From: an uncultured Chloroflexota bacterium
GTDB lineage: Bacteria; Chloroflexota; Dehalococcoidia; SAR202; UBA11138
Direction of reading: 5' to 3'
DNA length: 7,730 nucleotides
Assembly (NCBI GenBank): GCA_913046025.1
Contig: CAJWRP010000089.1
Location: 1-7,730, forward strand
Position numbers and translations under genes: made by a program. The notes below the pieces were generated by a model. It worked only from the letters and a program-made list of their open reading frames with translations. It did not search any database and was not told where the DNA came from. Positions 6,441-7,730 of this stretch are shown here, one piece after another; the stretch's first letter is position 1, and the number at the start of each line of letters is the position of its first letter.

Positions 6441-6813
6441 GCTGGGACTGTTGACGATCAACGCGATGGTGGCGGCGGACTGGGTGGTGGTGCCGACGGA
6501 GGCGCGGTTCTTCTCGATGCAGGGTCTGGACATGCTCAAAGAGAGCATCAATGAGGTCCTGTATATGAATCCGAAATTGCGGATATTGGGGATCGTGCTG
6601 AGTAAGTACGACCGGCGCCTACGTGAAGAGACGACGGTGAACGAATTCTTGCGATCGACCTGGGGTGACAGCGTGTTCGAGACGGAAGTGCCGACGAACA
6701 GCAAGATTCTTGAGGCGTCGAGTGCAGGCGTGTCCATATACGCGTACAAAGGAACTCAAAAAGCCATCAGGATCTACGAGGATCTGGTGGAGGAGGTCGT
6801 GGCCCGTGCCTAA
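6424..6813 (+). pseudogene. ParA/Soj-type partition ATPase, C-terminal portion only
   Basis: ParA family ATPases segregate chromosomes or position cell structures. The readable part starts exactly at the Walker B region: IDTPPSLGLLTINAMVAADW (6424-6483), then VVVPTEARFFSMQGLDMLKE. It continues with a typical C-terminal half, ILGIVLSKYDRR...[20 protein letters not shown] and the ending [23 protein letters not shown]. About 129 residues remain of a usual ~250-270. Walker A and the N-terminal strands are absent. The same frame upstream of 6424 is open but is only antisense CoA-transferase sequence. The TAA stop overlaps the ftsZ start by eight bases, so the intact gene would be translationally coupled to ftsZ. 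The loss of the 5' end looks like a junction, not gradual decay. Confidence 0.8.
6789..6796 (+). promoter_or_regulatory. Strong ribosome-binding site that fixes the GTG start of ftsZ
   Basis: GGAGGAGG lies inside the last codons of parA, nine bases before the GTG at 6806. It selects this GTG over the later in-frame GTG codons at 6872, 6884 and 6887, none of which has a comparable site. Confidence 0.7.
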
Positions 6814-7730
6814 ACGAGATGGAGCGCCGTTTGATCCGCGTCGCCTGCAGGACCGTCAGAGGCCTCAAGACGTGGTCTCAAGCGTGGTGAATCCGCGGGT
6901 GGCCCCGCGCGGAAATAGGGAGACGCAAATCCGCGTTGTGGGCATCGGTGGGGCGGGAAATAACGCCATCAACCGAATGGTGGAGGCCGGCGTGGCCGGA
7001 GTGGAGTTCATCGCGGTGAACACCGATGCCCAGGACCTGGGCCGTTCCCTGGCTACCCGACGTTTCCAACTTGGAAATCAGCTCACCAAGGGGCTGGGCG
7101 CAGGCGCCAACCCAGAGGTCGGCCGCGAGGCAGCCCTGGAGGATCGCGAGCGCATCTCCGAGCTGGTGGTGGGTGCGGACATGGTCTTTGTGACGGCCGG
7201 CATGGGTGGAGGCACGGGAACCGGTGCCGCCCCAGTGATTGCCCAGGTCGCCAAAGAGACCGGCGCTCTCACAGTGGGAGTGGTCACCCGACCCTTCTTC
7301 TTCGAGGGCAAGAAGCGCCGTCGCCAGGCCGAGGAAGGCGTGGAAGCGCTCAAGAACGTGGTGGATACCCTCATCACCATTCCCAATGAGCGCCTCATGC
7401 ACGTGGCGAATGACCGCACCACGATGAAGGAAGCCTTCAAGATGGCGGACGATGTGCTGCTTCAGGCCGTGAAAGGCGTGAGCGACCTCATCAACTACGA
7501 GGGCATCATCAACGTGGATTTCGCGGATGTCCGGACCATCATGTCCGACAAGGGCGTAGCACTCATGGGCGTGGGAACCGCGACCGGTGACCACAAGACG
7601 GTAGAGGCAGCCCAGCGGGCCATCTCTTCGCCGCTCTTGGATGAGGTCTCCATGGCGGGCGCCACCTCGGTGCTCATCAACATCACCGGCAACTCAGAGC
7701 TGACTCTCTATGAGCTCAACGAGGCCTGCT
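6806..7730 (+). CDS. ftsZ: Cell division GTPase FtsZ (3' end outside window)
   Basis: FtsZ polymerises into the cytokinetic Z-ring. Numbering from the GTG at 6806, residues 42-54 ([13 protein letters not shown]) form the first nucleotide-binding loop. VNTDAQ (71-76) follows, then [15 protein letters not shown] (96-110), and the tubulin signature GGGTGTG at 134-140 within [15 protein letters not shown]. The T7 loop that completes the active site of the next subunit is intact as NVDFAD (Asn236, Asp238, Asp241). The frame runs to the window edge after 308 codons, so the C-terminal tail with the FtsA/ZipA-type binding peptide is not seen. The N-terminus has about 41 residues before the core, longer than the usual 10-15 and rich in Arg and Pro. 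A later GTG would shorten it, but the ribosome-binding site favours 6806. The gene overlaps the stop of parA. Confidence 0.93.
   Translation, partial: MPKRDGAPFDPRRLQDRQRPQDVVSSVVNPRVAPRGNRETQIRVVGIGGAGNNAINRMVEAGVAGVEFIAVNTDAQDLGRSLATRRFQLGNQLTKGLGAGANPEVGREAALEDRERISELVVGADMVFVTAGMGGGTGTGAAPVIAQVAKETGALTVGVVTRPFFFEGKKRRRQAEEGVEALKNVVDTLITIPNERLMHVANDRTTMKEAFKMADDVLLQAVKGVSDLINYEGIINVDFADVRTIMSDKGVALMGVGTATGDHKTVEAAQRAISSPLLDEVSMAGATSVLINITGNSELTLYELNEAC

Noticed and set aside
6878..7594. Long 238-codon minus-strand frame opposite ftsZ
   Set aside because: His-rich composition and full overlap with conserved FtsZ motifs mark it as a shadow frame of high-GC coding sequence.
1..7730. CRISPR array, insertion sequence, phage or defence genes
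   Set aside because: No regularly spaced repeats, transposase, integrase or terminal inverted repeats were seen. The mosaic right part has no mobile-element sequence at its joins.

Overview
The window looks like a bacterial contig from a Chloroflexota-type organism, possibly a Dehalococcoidia/SAR202-like lineage. This rests on recalled similarity of the DnaG, sigma factor, DUF362 and SelA-like proteins, and no search could be run. The layout is a housekeeping edge (dnaG-rpoD), two accessory enzyme genes facing each other, and a right-hand third made of gene fragments joined abnormally before an ftsZ gene.

Left part (1-2376, plus strand): the C-terminal part of DNA primase (dnaG) runs in from outside the window. 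About 200 bases later comes a primary-type sigma-70 gene (rpoD). This is the classic dnaG-rpoD order. The sigma gene is broken three times: a frameshift near 1320-1336, an in-frame TGA at 1387, and an in-frame TAG at 1921 that replaces a conserved lysine codon. The sequence between the lesions is still highly conserved, so this is either a very young pseudogene or a set of sequence errors.

Middle part (2377-5480): a DUF362 protein on the plus strand is preceded by a perfect 13-base inverted repeat that ends two bases before its start codon. A SelA/D-glucosaminate-6-phosphate ammonia-lyase-like PLP enzyme lies on the minus strand. The two genes converge on a perfect 19-base-pair hairpin that should terminate both. 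Upstream of the PLP gene on the minus strand is a 106-residue protein of unknown function with its own likely terminator.

Right part (5490-7730): the minus strand holds a ProA (gamma-glutamyl phosphate reductase) C-terminal portion joined in frame to a piece of a family III (CaiB/BaiF) CoA-transferase. That piece abuts, in opposite orientation, the C-terminal portion of a ParA/Soj ATPase. None of the three fragments has its normal N-terminus. Two junctions within about 280 bases, one of them inverted and in a short stretch compatible with both genes, resemble chimeras formed during whole-genome amplification or assembly, though a real rearrangement cannot be excluded. ParA is followed with an 8-base overlap by ftsZ (GTG start, strong ribosome-binding site), which runs off the right edge.

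No new multi-gene system is evident. The observations most worth checking are the broken sigma factor, the two chimeric junctions, the inverted repeat at the DUF362 start, and the parA-ftsZ coupling.
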